Below, one piece after another: positions 16,603 to 26,858 of a stretch of DNA of 64,000 nt. The stretch spans positions 124,001 to 188,000 of the forward strand of contig JBEKDA010000008.1 in the NCBI GenBank assembly GCA_050014595.1. Reading direction: 5' to 3'. Source of the stretch: PALSA-129 sp050014595 (lineage in GTDB: Bacteria > Acidobacteriota > Terriglobia > Bryobacterales > Bryobacteraceae). The notes beneath the pieces are model-generated. The model saw only the letters and a program-made list of their open reading frames with translations. It ran no database searches and had not been told where the DNA came from. How positions within the stretch are numbered: position 1 is the stretch's first letter; every line of letters begins with the position of its first letter. The position numbers were made by a program, and so were the translations under genes.

Positions 16603-17015
16603 GCGCAACCTTTTGGCACTGAATAAGATAAACAGCGCTGAAAATGGCCTTAACAGGCGCCGTCATTTGCATTATGATGGTCTTGAAATCGTCGCGCCAG
16701 CGGGGTGACGGTCCGTGCAAAAGGAGGTTCCTTCAGTTGGCGAGGCATCGGTGTCCGGGACGCGGAAGTGGTAAGGAACCTGGCATTGTGCCGCAAGCGG
16801 CCGGCTATCCCATTGGCAAGCGGCCGGACCTGACATCTGATCCTGCAGTGGCCGATCTCCCCGAAGAAGCGGCAGAATCGGACACGGCATTGATGTGAAT
16901 TAAACCCGCCTGTCGTCGCGGTTGCACGACGGCAGCACCATCGTGCCGGGCGCACGGTGGCCAGAGGATGGCGAACACATAACGTTCCGCCACCCACGAC
17001 CTCGGGAAGGGAATT
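16603..17015. other. intergenic region upstream of gltA
   Basis: 413 bases. No gene is supported; an 84-codon open frame at 16644-16898 has no recognisable motif and no clear ribosome site. The segment presumably holds the gltA promoter. I see no terminator with a T-run behind the GYD gene. Confidence 0.45.
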
Positions 17016-18329
<1,314 letters not shown>

Positions 18330-18333
18330 CGGA

Positions 18334-18367
18334 AGCCGCCCTCGAGGCACACCCCTCGGGGGCGGCT
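18334..18367 (+). terminator. long GC-rich hairpin after gltA
   Basis: A 14-bp stem with one G-T wobble: arm AGCCGCCCTCGAGG at 18334-18347, 6-base loop, matching arm at 18354-18367. It starts 4 bases after the gltA stop. The tail CATCTTCC is only weakly T-rich, so termination may be partial, allowing some read-through into the cNMP-binding gene. Confidence 0.6.
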
Positions 18368-18438
18368 CATCTTCCAGGCACAGCTCCAAGCGGAGTTCCG
18401 GTGCAACTACGCCGTCGAAGTTGCGAGGAGCACTGAAT

Positions 18439-18927
18439 ATGACTAGTGTCGAGACACTGATGGCGATTCTGAGCCGCTATCCGTTTGCCGAGGAATTGCG
18501 GCCAAGCGACCTCGAAAAGCTGTGCACGATGGCTTGCGAGATTCCATTTCGCAAAAATGAGATCATTTTCCGCGAAGGCGACGACTGCAGTGTGTTCTAT
18601 CTGCTGACGTCGGGGAAGGTGATTCTGGAAATTGCGGTGGGCGGCTGCACCCTGGGCATCGAGACGCTGGGAGCGGGGGATGAGCTGGGCTGGTCGTCGA
18701 TGCTGATGCGTGATCGGAGGCACTTCCAGGCTCGGGCCGTGGAGCCGTCGCATGCGCTGGCGTTTGACGGAGCCGAGTTGAACCGGGCCTGCAAAGAGGA
18801 CCCCGCTTTTGGTTACGGTCTGCTATACCGGCTGCTTGGGGTAGTGGCGCGGCGCCTTCAGGCCACCCGGATGCGGCTGGTGGATTCTTGTGCGCCGACG
18901 GCGGATCAGGCGCCGTTGCAGGATTAA
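18439..18927 (+). CDS. cyclic nucleotide-binding domain protein
   Basis: 162-aa stand-alone cNMP-binding/CRP-like sensor domain: IIFREGDDCSVFYLLTSGKV, then LGAGDELGWSSML and an arginine-containing RRHFQARAVEPSHALAFD. The phosphate-binding cassette is degenerate compared with CRP (GDELGW rather than FGELAL). No helix-turn-helix follows, so this is not a DNA-binding CRP. The ATG at 18439 has GAGGAG upstream. It lies behind gltA and may be co-transcribed, suggesting redox or energy sensing near the TCA genes; the ligand is unknown. Confidence 0.85.
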   Translation: MTSVETLMAILSRYPFAEELRPSDLEKLCTMACEIPFRKNEIIFREGDDCSVFYLLTSGKVILEIAVGGCTLGIETLGAGDELGWSSMLMRDRRHFQARAVEPSHALAFDGAELNRACKEDPAFGYGLLYRLLGVVARRLQATRMRLVDSCAPTADQAPLQD

Positions 18928-19022
18928 TCTATCGAAATGATCGACATCGAGAAGGGTGCGGCCGCGCGGATACGTATTGGTACACGTCGTGGGACGAACT
19001 TGGCTGCTACGTAAGCCATTGA

Positions 19023-19925
19023 CTACAAGGCTCTTGGTTGTGCCAGATCGGCAAGCGTCGTGACACCCTGGTCTTTCAGGTACTCCGTCAGAGCGGCTTG
19101 CCACGAGCGTAGCGGGGCCGCTTTCGTGTTCAGCAGGACGGCCTTGGCCGGCCGCTGTGCCTTCCGTGGGAAAGCTGAAGAGGACACGGGTTCAAGGTTG
19201 ATGCGGCGGCCCGCCAGGCGAAAGATCTCGCCTGCGAACTCGAACCAACTGGCATGTCCGGAGTTCGTCAAGTGATAAATCCCCGTGGCCGCACCGGAGT
19301 CGATAAGCGCCTTGGTTGCACCTGCCAGGTCGGGAGCGTAGGTGACGCTGTTCACTTCATCGGCTACCGCGCGTATCGTGTCCGTCCTCGCCGACAGGTC
19401 GAGCATGACATCCACGAAGCTTTTCTTCGACAGTACACTCCGCCCTTTTGGCCCAAAGAGCACTGCTGTCCGAATCACATAGCACCGGCTGGCGTTCTGT
19501 AGTGCGAGTTCCTCGCCACGCCGCTTGGACTTCGCATAGGTCGACAGCGGATTCGGCTCGTCCTCTTCAACGAACTCGCCGCCCATGCCATCGAAGACAT
19601 AGTTCGTGCTGTAATGCACCAGCAGCGCATTCAGCTCGTTGGCGACACCGGCCAACCTGCCGACGTACTCGGCATTCAAGGCAAAGGCGGCGTCGGGCCG
19701 ATCCTCGGCTCCGTCCACGTCGTTGAAGGCAATGCAGTTGATGACGACTGACGGAGCGGGATTCAGTTGCCGTAGTCTTCCCTCCAGCCGTGCGAAATCC
19801 GTCACGTCGACTTCTTCGCGGTCCCACAACACAGCCCCAGGGAGCAACTGTTCAAGCTGATGTCCCAGCGTGCCTTGGTATCCCAGGATCACTGCGCCGT
19901 CCACCCCGCCCACCGAGCCTTTCAT
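19023..19925 (-). CDS. RmlD-like SDR (dTDP-4-dehydrorhamnose reductase family)
   Basis: 300-aa extended short-chain reductase. N-terminal nucleotide loop ILGYQGTLGHQLEQ; family motif INCIAFNDVDGAE; catalytic YAKSKRRGEELAL (YxxxK) after HYSTNYVFDG; C-terminal GIYHLTNSGHASWFEFAGEI is characteristic of RmlD. It would reduce a dTDP-4-keto sugar, or act as a related sugar-nucleotide reductase. No rmlABC is nearby. The ATG at 19925 abuts dispersed element D; the reading frame continues upstream through that element but those codons are unlikely to be translated. Confidence 0.85.
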   Translation of the reverse strand: MKGSVGGVDGAVILGYQGTLGHQLEQLLPGAVLWDREEVDVTDFARLEGRLRQLNPAPSVVINCIAFNDVDGAEDRPDAAFALNAEYVGRLAGVANELNALLVHYSTNYVFDGMGGEFVEEDEPNPLSTYAKSKRRGEELALQNASRCYVIRTAVLFGPKGRSVLSKKSFVDVMLDLSARTDTIRAVADEVNSVTYAPDLAGATKALIDSGAATGIYHLTNSGHASWFEFAGEIFRLAGRRINLEPVSSSAFPRKAQRPAKAVLLNTKAAPLRSWQAALTEYLKDQGVTTLADLAQPRAL

Positions 19926-19977
19926 CCGGGATTTCGATTTGGGACTCCCGATCCTGTTCAGTATATACTCAACCGGC
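19926..19977 (-). repeat. dispersed TATACT/TTCCGG element, copy D
   Basis: Minus-strand copy reading GAGTATATACTGAACAGGA, then CGGGAGTCCCAAATCGAAAT and CCCGG. It shares TATATACTGAACAGGA with copy C exactly. It ends immediately before the ATG of the RmlD-like gene at 19925, giving the same arrangement as copy B with the SBBP gene. Confidence 0.72.
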
Positions 19978-20058
19978 ATCCCAATCCCGGCCGTCTTCCC
20001 GCTACCGATTTCGCCATTTGGTCCTAGGTTGATCGTCAGCGAACGCCGCCCGCCACCC

Positions 20059-21468
20059 TCATTTCACCGCGTAGTCCAGCGGCGGCTTGCTGCCCGCTTG
20101 AATCCGCGTGGTCCAGTGCCGTCCCGCCAGACGCTTTTGAAATGCTTCCCTGGCCGCCTGCACTTCCGCCGGGTTCTCGAACAACTCGACACCGGCCAGC
20201 GCCAGCGTCCGCGCTGCCACCACCATTCCTTTCCTCCCGATGCTCGTTCCGGCGCACGCCGCCGCCTGCCATGTATGCGCGCCCACCCCCGGCACGAACG
20301 TGGCCGCCACGAACTGCGCCGTGGGGACCACCCAGCTTACGTCGCCCGCGTCGGTGGATGCCGACCCGAAACCTTCGGACTTGTCGGCCTGCACCTTCTC
20401 CGGACCCGGCTTGTGCACGGGCGCCCCCAGCGTCTTCTGCAACTGTTCGGCGAACTGGCGTTCTTCCGGCGTCAACTCATACCCGCCCGCCTTCTGCATG
20501 GCGCGGCCCAGCACCTCGGCCAGCTCGTCATTGGGCAGGACGTTCGAATAGTTGGTGCCCTGCTCGAATTCCATGCGCGTCTCCGACGCCAGAGCGCCCG
20601 CCTGCGCGCACTTCATGATCCGTTCCCAAATGCCGTCCAGCACCTGCGCGTCGGGGTGGCGCGCCATCAGATTGGCTTCGGCGAACGCCGGCACGATGTT
20701 GGCCGCGCTCCCGCCGTTGGTGATGATGTAATGCATGCGCGTCTCCTGGGGCACGTGCTCGCGCAAGAACTCCACCGCGTTCAGCATGATCATGACCCCA
20801 TCCAGCGCCGACCGGCCGCGCTCCGGCGCCGCCGCTGCATGCGATGCCACGCCGTAAAAACGGAACCTGCCGCCGTTAATCGCCAGCAAGGAATGCAGGT
20901 TGACCTCGTTTGTGTCGCTGGGATGCCACGCCAGTACGGCGTCCACATCCCGGAACAGGCCGGCATGGATCATGTAGATCTTGCCTCCGCCACCCTCCTC
21001 CGCCGGGGTTCCGTAATAGCGGATGGTCCCCTTCAGGCTACTCGCCTGCATCTCCTCCTTGATTGCCACCGCTGCCAGAGCGGAGGCCGAGCCCAGCAGG
21101 TTGTGCCCGCAGCCGTGGCCCGGGCCGCCCGGCACAACCGGCGATTGCGCTGGCGCGTCCTTTTGCGAAAGCCCCGGCAACGCGTCGAATTCGCCCAGGA
21201 TCACGATCACCGGCTTACCGCTGCCGAAGGAAGCGGTGAAGGCGGTGGGCATGCCGGCCACGCCGCTCCTCACGTCGAAGCCATTGGCGCGCAGCTCCTG
21301 TTGGAGCAGCGCCGAGCTCTTGGTTTCGTGGAAGCCCAGCTCGGGCGTTTCCCAGATCTGCCGCGAAATCGCGCCGAAGCGGTCCGCGTGCGCGGCCACG
21401 CGATCGAGAACGGTGTCGGCGGCGGAAACGCAGCCGGTTGCGAGGAGAAAAACGAGAATCGGACGCAC
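20059..21468 (-). CDS. exported M20-family amidohydrolase, AbgB-like
   Basis: 469-aa zinc peptidase of the M20/AbgB type, similar to the p-aminobenzoyl-glutamate hydrolase B subunit. Metal and active-site blocks: ILGEFDALPG, GGPGHGCGHNLLGSASA, YYGTPAEEGGGGK and AWHPSD; the family C-terminal block GAHTWQAAACAGTSIG is present. The GTG at 21468 starts a good signal peptide (RPILVFLLATGCVSAAD); a TTATAAT box ends 6 bases before it, so the message could be leaderless. The frame stays open back to 21606 with another hydrophobic stretch, an alternative start I consider less likely. Likely periplasmic scavenging of amidated or aminoacyl compounds. Confidence 0.85.
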   Translation of the reverse strand: MRPILVFLLATGCVSAADTVLDRVAAHADRFGAISRQIWETPELGFHETKSSALLQQELRANGFDVRSGVAGMPTAFTASFGSGKPVIVILGEFDALPGLSQKDAPAQSPVVPGGPGHGCGHNLLGSASALAAVAIKEEMQASSLKGTIRYYGTPAEEGGGGKIYMIHAGLFRDVDAVLAWHPSDTNEVNLHSLLAINGGRFRFYGVASHAAAAPERGRSALDGVMIMLNAVEFLREHVPQETRMHYIITNGGSAANIVPAFAEANLMARHPDAQVLDGIWERIMKCAQAGALASETRMEFEQGTNYSNVLPNDELAEVLGRAMQKAGGYELTPEERQFAEQLQKTLGAPVHKPGPEKVQADKSEGFGSASTDAGDVSWVVPTAQFVAATFVPGVGAHTWQAAACAGTSIGRKGMVVAARTLALAGVELFENPAEVQAAREAFQKRLAGRHWTTRIQAGSKPPLDYAVK

Positions 21469-21769
21469 GGGTTGATTATAACCTTTGATTTCGGTGGAGA
21501 GCGGCGTCTTGGTGAAGGCCTCCCAGACCAGAATGCCGCCAAAGACGGGCACCAGTTGCATGAAGCCCAGGAGAAGCCGAAGCAAGGCGAGGAGCCAAGA
21601 CCACAAAGGCTCAGGATGGCGTGAACTAACCGGCCTTGGTTCCGCGCCAGCCCAGAGGGCGCCGGATGTTGAAAACAGTCATCGATTCGCGCTGGTATCC
21701 TGAACACATTGGCGCGCTCGCCGCAGCGGCGGCACACTAGCCCGGCAGGCTTTCCTCACTGTTCAACCC

Positions 21770-22528
21770 TCAGAACCCGATACTGGCCCCGCCATCCACC
21801 GGCAGCACCACACCGTTCACGAATCCGCCCGCGCGCGAGCAGAGGTACACTGCGGCGTTCCCTATATCGGCAGGCTCCCCGAAACGCGCCATGGGAGTTC
21901 GCGCCAGAATTCTTGCCGCGCGCGGCGCATCGCCGTCCAGCGCCTTATGCAACATCGGTGTTTCGATCCAGCCGGGAGCCACCGCATTCACCCGGATGTT
22001 ATGTCCGCCGAGTTCGCAGGCAAGCGCTCTGACCATTCCAGCATAAGCCGACTTCGCCGCCGAATAGGCGACGACATTCGGCATACCGATGAATGAAGTC
22101 ATGGAAGCCATAAACAGAATGGCGCCGCTCCGCCGTTCCATCATGGCGGGCAGCACGGCCCGCGTGACAGAAAGCGATCCCAGAACGTGCGTGTCGAGCA
22201 CCGATTGGAATTCCTCGACCGAGGTATGCAGCAGGTCCCTTTTCAAGTGAATGCCCGCGTTGTTCACGAGGATGCTGACCGGCGCAAGCTGCTCTTCGAT
22301 TTTCCTGATGAGCGCGCCGGCCCCCTCCTTCGAAGTGACATCGTGAACCATGGGCACAGCACAAGGCCCGAGAGCGTTGGCGGCTTCCTTGAGGACAGAT
22401 TCCCGTCTTCCGGTGATCGCCACCCGCGCTCCCGCCTGAATAAATGCCGAGGCAATCGCAAACCCCAGGCCGGTTCCGCCGCCCGTGATCAGAGCCACCT
22501 CTCCACCGAGCGAGAAGGCGTCAGGCAC
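21770..22528 (-). CDS. short-chain dehydrogenase/reductase (FabG-like)
   Basis: 252-aa classical SDR: cofactor loop ALITGGGTGLGFAIASA, NNAG in SILVNNAGIH, catalytic serine in FMASMTSFIG, YSAAKSAYAGM (YxxxK) and the C-terminal NGVVLPVDGG. The GTG at 22528 overlaps the stop of the UxaA-like gene by 8 bases with GAGGCAGG before it, so it ends the operon that starts with the corrinoid protein. Context with UxaA and RraA-like proteins points to oxidation or reduction of a sugar-acid intermediate. Confidence 0.87.
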   Translation of the reverse strand: MPDAFSLGGEVALITGGGTGLGFAIASAFIQAGARVAITGRRESVLKEAANALGPCAVPMVHDVTSKEGAGALIRKIEEQLAPVSILVNNAGIHLKRDLLHTSVEEFQSVLDTHVLGSLSVTRAVLPAMMERRSGAILFMASMTSFIGMPNVVAYSAAKSAYAGMVRALACELGGHNIRVNAVAPGWIETPMLHKALDGDAPRAARILARTPMARFGEPADIGNAAVYLCSRAGGFVNGVVLPVDGGASIGF

Positions 22529-23588
22529 GGCAGCCTGCCTCAAGCGACGGAGTGTTCTGATGCTTATACATGATGAAATACTCGCGGTGCCCAAGCGCTT
22601 CCGGTTTGCTGGGCGTTCCGGATGCCACGCCGGCTACCAGGTCCATTAGCTCCCCGGATGCCTGTTCCACGGTCACCTGGCCGGTGAGGAGGCGTCCCGC
22701 GTCAAAATCCATATCTTCGCTCATGCGCGCGAAGGTTTGCGAATTGCCGGTCACTTTGATCAGCGGTGCGATGGGGCAACCGATCACGCTCCCCCGTCCG
22801 GTGATGAACAGTAGAATCTGAGAGCCGGCCGAGAGCAGATCCATCAGCCCTTCCGTATCATTGGGGTTGGTGTAGCCGAACTGCATGAAATGCTCGTCGG
22901 GCACGGAATCCAGAAGCCACAGGCCGGGGCGCGGTGGTTGCCGGGATACGCGGATCACCCCCTGTATGGGACGCTGGCCGCTTTTGGCAACCGCGCCCAT
23001 ACTTTTCTCTTCGATGGTGGTGAGCCCTCCCGCGAAATTGCCCGGCGAGACGGAGTATTGGCGCACAGACTGGCAGTATCGCACCGCTTTGTCGTAGGCC
23101 GCAGCCACCTCTTGCGCCGCGCCCGGTGACGCCGCACGTTCGAGCAGGACATCGCGCAACCCGATCATCTCCACGGTTTCTTCGAAAATCGCCCGTCCTC
23201 CACGATCGACCAGCCGGTCGAAAAACGCTCCAACCACCGGATTGCCGGCCAACCCGGATGTCGCGTCAGACCCGCCGCACTCGGCTCCTATCGTCAGGTC
23301 GGCCCAACTCATCGGCGCCGGACGCGCGCGCGACTGCACTATCGACCTCAGGCGAGAGACGACGGCTTTCCCATGTGCAATGCTGCTCCGCGTCCCTCCC
23401 CGTTCCTGGATGTAGAACCATTCCGCCGGCCAGCCCGACTCCCGAACGACCTCCGCGATCCGCTGCGGCTGCGTGTATTCACACCCGAGCCCGACAGCCA
23501 GCACGCCTCCTGCATTGGGATGGCGAGCCAGCGCAAGCATCAGGCGAATCGCATACTCGTTGTCATAACAACCGGGAAAGCCGATCAC
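22521..23588 (-). CDS. UxaA-family (altronate/galactarate dehydratase) C-terminal domain, truncated
   Basis: 355 aa covering most of the GD_AH_C domain: LARHPNAGGVLAVGLGCEYTQ, FYIQERGGTRSSIAHG, LTIGAECGGSDATSGLAGNP, NFAGGLTTIEEKSMGA and LFITGRGSVIGCPIAP. The family normally has ~100 more residues ahead, including a DGRVGVRN-type block, and an N-terminal SAF domain. Here the SAF part is in another frame (23563-23714) and the connecting region is missing, so a deletion plus frameshift seems to have occurred. The present start would be a GTG at 23588. If made, the protein probably lacks dehydratase activity. Confidence 0.7.
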   Translation of the reverse strand: MIGFPGCYDNEYAIRLMLALARHPNAGGVLAVGLGCEYTQPQRIAEVVRESGWPAEWFYIQERGGTRSSIAHGKAVVSRLRSIVQSRARPAPMSWADLTIGAECGGSDATSGLAGNPVVGAFFDRLVDRGGRAIFEETVEMIGLRDVLLERAASPGAAQEVAAAYDKAVRYCQSVRQYSVSPGNFAGGLTTIEEKSMGAVAKSGQRPIQGVIRVSRQPPRPGLWLLDSVPDEHFMQFGYTNPNDTEGLMDLLSAGSQILLFITGRGSVIGCPIAPLIKVTGNSQTFARMSEDMDFDAGRLLTGQVTVEQASGELMDLVAGVASGTPSKPEALGHREYFIMYKHQNTPSLEAGCRA

Positions 23589-23714
23589 GTATGGGCTCTA
23601 GAAGAATCACCGCGCCATTCTGGCGGCCACCCACGATGCCGACCCCCTCAGCCCCGGCGTCCTCCAACAATGTGGCGACATTGTCGGACGGATGAATCTG
23701 CAAACAGCGCTTCA
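23563..23714 (-). pseudogene. SAF-domain fragment of UxaA-family dehydratase
   Basis: 50-codon frame starting at an ATG 6 bases after the RraA-like gene. Residues ~1-38 (KRCLQIHPSDNVATLLEDA) match the beginning of the UxaA SAF domain. The rest of that domain, with its HKIAL-type block, is absent and the frame ends after RLSRLL. It overlaps the 5' end of the UxaA C-terminal frame by 26 bases. I read it as the 5' stump of the same once-continuous or paired gene. Confidence 0.6.
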
Positions 23715-23720
23715 TGGGGT

Positions 23721-24383
23721 TCAGAGAATGCCGTACTTGCGGAACGTCTCCGTACTGGAAGCACCGGCTTCGATTTCGCGGCGGACCACTTTTTCTCCGC
23801 GCGCCTTTTCGAGCGCCCGGTTGATGGTCTCCGCCTCCGCCTCGCGTGGAACCACCAGAACACCATCCGTGTCTCCGAACACCAGGTCTCCCGGGCGGAC
23901 CCGCACGCCACAGATCTCGATGGGGCACCGATAGTCGATCACACTCGACCGAACACCCGCGTCTTGCGCCCAGGCGCCCCGGCTGAACACCGGCCAGTTC
24001 TGCTCCAGCACCCGCGGCGTATCGCGGTGGTAGCCGTCGATCACCGCGCCCGCGCCGCCGCGCGCGCGCGCCGTCGCCGTCAGAATCTCGCCCCAGGCCG
24101 CGCAGTTGCGCGAGCCGCCCGTGGCCAAGTAGATCTCGCCAGGCAGAATCTGGTCGAGCGCCTCCGTCAGCCGCCCGAACGGATCGCGCTGCGGCCCCCA
24201 CGCGTCCGCGATCAGCACCGGCATGGCGCGGCCCACCACTTTCATGTCTTCGCGCAAGGGCCGCACCGCCTGCGGGAGAAACTGGCGCCAGTATCCGGCC
24301 GCGTCCAAAATGTCCCCTACAACCGGCGTATACAGCGTCTCGCGAATCAACGCGAACAGTTCCTCGTCATCCGGCCATGTCAT
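23721..24383 (-). CDS. RraA-like / HMG aldolase family protein
   Basis: 220-aa protein of the RraA/4-hydroxy-4-methyl-2-oxoglutarate aldolase fold. Visible: TPVVGDILDAAGYW, GAVIDGYHRDTPRVLE with the conserved Arg-Asp, GDLVFGDTDGVLVVPRE. Members with this motif act as class II pyruvate-type aldolases or oxaloacetate decarboxylases, or as RNase E inhibitors without catalysis; in a dehydratase/SDR cluster the catabolic aldolase role is more likely. The ATG at 24383 has GGAAGGA upstream. Confidence 0.82.
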   Translation of the reverse strand: MTWPDDEELFALIRETLYTPVVGDILDAAGYWRQFLPQAVRPLREDMKVVGRAMPVLIADAWGPQRDPFGRLTEALDQILPGEIYLATGGSRNCAAWGEILTATARARGGAGAVIDGYHRDTPRVLEQNWPVFSRGAWAQDAGVRSSVIDYRCPIEICGVRVRPGDLVFGDTDGVLVVPREAEAETINRALEKARGEKVVRREIEAGASSTETFRKYGIL

Positions 24384-24453
24384 GGGATTCCTTCCCAATG
24401 TTACCCCACCCCCGCCATCGGCAGACCGCCCGCCAGGCACTCGCGCGGACGGC

Positions 24454-25089
24454 TCACGCGGCCACCAATTTGCGCGCCAGCGCCACCGCGGCTGCGGCGC
24501 TTTCGCCATAACCGTCGGCTCCGATCGCGTCGGCGTACTGCTGCGTGATGGGCGCACCGCCTACCATGATCTTCACTTTCCCGCGGAGTCCCGCGGCCTG
24601 AAAGGCGTCGATGGTCGTCTTCATCGACGGCATCGTCACCGTGAGCAGCGCCGAGAGCGCCACCAGGTTGGCGTGGCGCGCGGCGGCCACCTCGATGAAG
24701 CGCTCGGGCGCCACGTCCGCGCCCAGGTCGATCACCTCGAAGCCGCCACCTTCCAGCATCGACGCCACCAGGTTCTTCCCGATGTCGTGCAGGTCGCCCT
24801 TGACCGTCCCAATGACCACGCGTCCTACCGGCTCGGCGCCGGTCGCCGCCAGCAACGGGCGGACGATCTCCATCGACGCCTTCATGGCGCGCGAGGATAT
24901 CAGCATCTCGGGCACGAAGAACTCTTCGCACTCGAAGCGCCGGCCCACCTCTTCCATGGCAGGCACGAGGCATCCGGTCACGATCGTGAGCGGCGCCACC
25001 CCCGCGGCGACGGCGGCCCGCGTCACCTCGGCCGCGGTCTTCCAGTCTCCCTCGATCACGGCTTCATGCAGCTTCTCCAGATCAGGCAT
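24454..25089 (-). CDS. corrinoid protein of methyltransferase system (MtaC/MtbC-like)
   Basis: 211-aa cobamide carrier. N-terminal helical cap (~residues 1-85, with VPAMEEVGRRFECEEFFVPE) followed by the B12-binding Rossmann domain with the lower-ligand histidine motif GDLHDIGKNL, then VIDLGADVAPERF, SALLTVTMPSM and VGGAPIT. Such proteins take a methyl group onto cobalt from a substrate-specific methyltransferase and pass it to an acceptor. GGAG stands before the ATG. It heads the minus-strand operon and faces the MFS/UroD pair, so a UroD-type methyltransferase partner is encoded 1.8 kb away. Confidence 0.9.
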   Translation of the reverse strand: MPDLEKLHEAVIEGDWKTAAEVTRAAVAAGVAPLTIVTGCLVPAMEEVGRRFECEEFFVPEMLISSRAMKASMEIVRPLLAATGAEPVGRVVIGTVKGDLHDIGKNLVASMLEGGGFEVIDLGADVAPERFIEVAAARHANLVALSALLTVTMPSMKTTIDAFQAAGLRGKVKIMVGGAPITQQYADAIGADGYGESAAAAVALARKLVAA

Positions 25090-25493
25090 GTAAAACTCCG
25101 TTGAATTGATGAGCGGCGCCCAGCATGGCGGCGATGTTCTCCACCGGGCGGCCGCGAAGAGACGCCGGTTTGACTCAACAGGCGATTTATATCACGACTG
25201 CAACGCCACGCGCGCGGCGTCCCGTTCCCGGCACGGTTCTGTTTCCACCTAGCTCAGCGTCCAAGAAATAAATGGCAGTCATACAGAAGGGGTTCCCAGT
25301 GCTGACGCACTGGGCTATGCTCTTGCGTCCTTCGGACTTGGGTCGCGGAAGAATCGTCGCGGCCCGCGAAGAAAACGAGGAATAGTAATACAGGGGCCAG
25401 TCATTTCAGTCGAGTCGGAGGGTTTGTATGTGTCAGGTCTCTTGGCTATGATGGGTTTCGGCTGCCCGATGGGCGTTGACCTCTGGACGGCAG
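25090..25493. other. intergenic region between corrinoid and MFS genes
   Basis: 404 bases between divergent units. It contains a perfect 8-bp hairpin CCCAGTGC-TGAC-GCACTGGG at 25295-25314 and a short GTCC-TTC-GGAC hairpin at 25327-25337, a pair reminiscent of the double-hairpin repeats at 1340 and 56717 but with a spacer. Both promoters should lie here. I see no gene. Confidence 0.55.
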
Positions 25494-26858
25494 ATGTTTC
25501 TCCCCGCCCAGGCGCAGACCTTTACAGTGCCATTGCTGAATTCATTCCCGCCAGGCCCCGATCGCGAGGCCGTCGAGGCGGCGGTGGCCGCGCCTGGAAC
25601 GCCGGCCGGCCGCTTCCGCTGGACCATTTGCGCACTGCTGTTCTTCGCCACGACGGTGAATTATGCCGATCGGCAGATCCTGGGCATCCTGGCCCCCACC
25701 CTGCAAAGGGAGATCGGCTGGTCGGAGGCGCAGTACGGGTTGATCGTCACGGCCTTCCAGGGGGCATACGCCATCGGCCTGCTCGGCATGGGACGCCTCA
25801 TTGACCGTGTGGGGACGCGTTTGGGCTACTCCGCGGCACTCGCCTGGTGGAGCATTGCCACCATGATGCACGGGCTGGCGACGTCGGCGTCGGGCTTCGG
25901 CTGCGCACGCTTCCTGCTGGGGCTTGGCCAAGCCGGCAATTTCCCCGCCGCCATCAAGACCGTGGCGGAGTGGTTCCCGAAGCGCGAACGGGCTTTGGCC
26001 ACCGGTGTTTTCAATTCCGGATCGAACGTGGGCGCCATCCTGGCGCCGCTCCTGGTGCCGTGGCTGACACTGCAATTCGGCTGGCGATGGGCATTCGCCG
26101 GTCTCGGCGGCGCGGGGTTGGTCTGGATTGTGCCGTGGCTCCTCATTTATCGCGAGCCGGCGCGGCATCCGAGGTTGAGCCGCGCGGAACTCGACTACAT
26201 CCGCAGCGAGCCTCCCGAATCGGCCGAACACATCCCCTGGCGGGTGTTGATTGCCAACCGGCCCGTTTGGGGACTGCTGCTCGCCCGCTTGCTCACCGAT
26301 CCGGTGTGGTGGTTTTATCTCTACTGGGGGCCCAAGTTCCTGAATTCCCAGTTCGGGTTGAAACTCGACCAGATCGGCCTGCCCGTAGCGGCCATGTACC
26401 TGGTCTCGAGTGTCGGGGGCATTTTCGGAGGCTGGTTCTACTCGTACCTGGTCGGGCACGGCCGCGGCAACAACGCCGCGCGCAAGTTCGCCATGCTGGC
26501 GTGCGCCCTGATGGTATTGCCGATTGTGCTGGCTCCTCGGGTTTCGAGCCCCTGGCTGGCCACCGGACTGATCTCTCTCGCCATGGCGGGCCACGCCGGC
26601 TGGGCGGCGAACATCTTCACCATCGTTTCCGATATTTTCCCGAAGCGGGCCGTCAGTTCGGTGGTCGGGATCTGCGGGTTCGGAGGGGCAGCGGGCGGCA
26701 TGCTGGTTTCGAGCGCGGTGGGTTTCGTGCTGCAGGCGACCGGCAGCTACCTCACCATCTTCGCCCTCGCCAGTTTCTCCTACCTGGTGGGCCTGAGCAT
26801 CATCCAAGTGACGTCCCCCCGCCTCGCGACGGTCAACCTGGAGGTCCGCAGCACGTGA
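25494..26858 (+). CDS. MFS transporter, hexuronate/anion:cation symporter type
   Basis: 454-aa major-facilitator permease of the ACS/ExuT subgroup. About 12 hydrophobic segments; ATTVNYADRQILG in helix 1 is the family signature, and the loop 2-3 motif GRLIDRVGTRLGY is present. A ~35-residue cytoplasmic N-terminus precedes helix 1. The ATG at 25494 is chosen; an in-frame TTG at 25476 is possible. The stop overlaps the next start (GTGA). Likely imports a sugar acid or aromatic acid for the surrounding enzymes. Confidence 0.88.
   Translation: MFLPAQAQTFTVPLLNSFPPGPDREAVEAAVAAPGTPAGRFRWTICALLFFATTVNYADRQILGILAPTLQREIGWSEAQYGLIVTAFQGAYAIGLLGMGRLIDRVGTRLGYSAALAWWSIATMMHGLATSASGFGCARFLLGLGQAGNFPAAIKTVAEWFPKRERALATGVFNSGSNVGAILAPLLVPWLTLQFGWRWAFAGLGGAGLVWIVPWLLIYREPARHPRLSRAELDYIRSEPPESAEHIPWRVLIANRPVWGLLLARLLTDPVWWFYLYWGPKFLNSQFGLKLDQIGLPVAAMYLVSSVGGIFGGWFYSYLVGHGRGNNAARKFAMLACALMVLPIVLAPRVSSPWLATGLISLAMAGHAGWAANIFTIVSDIFPKRAVSSVVGICGFGGAAGGMLVSSAVGFVLQATGSYLTIFALASFSYLVGLSIIQVTSPRLATVNLEVRST

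Noticed and set aside
21470..21606. N-terminal hydrophobic extension of the AbgB-like gene or a separate membrane peptide
   Set aside because: The downstream GTG already begins a complete signal peptide; the extension has no ribosome site and no stop separating it as its own gene.
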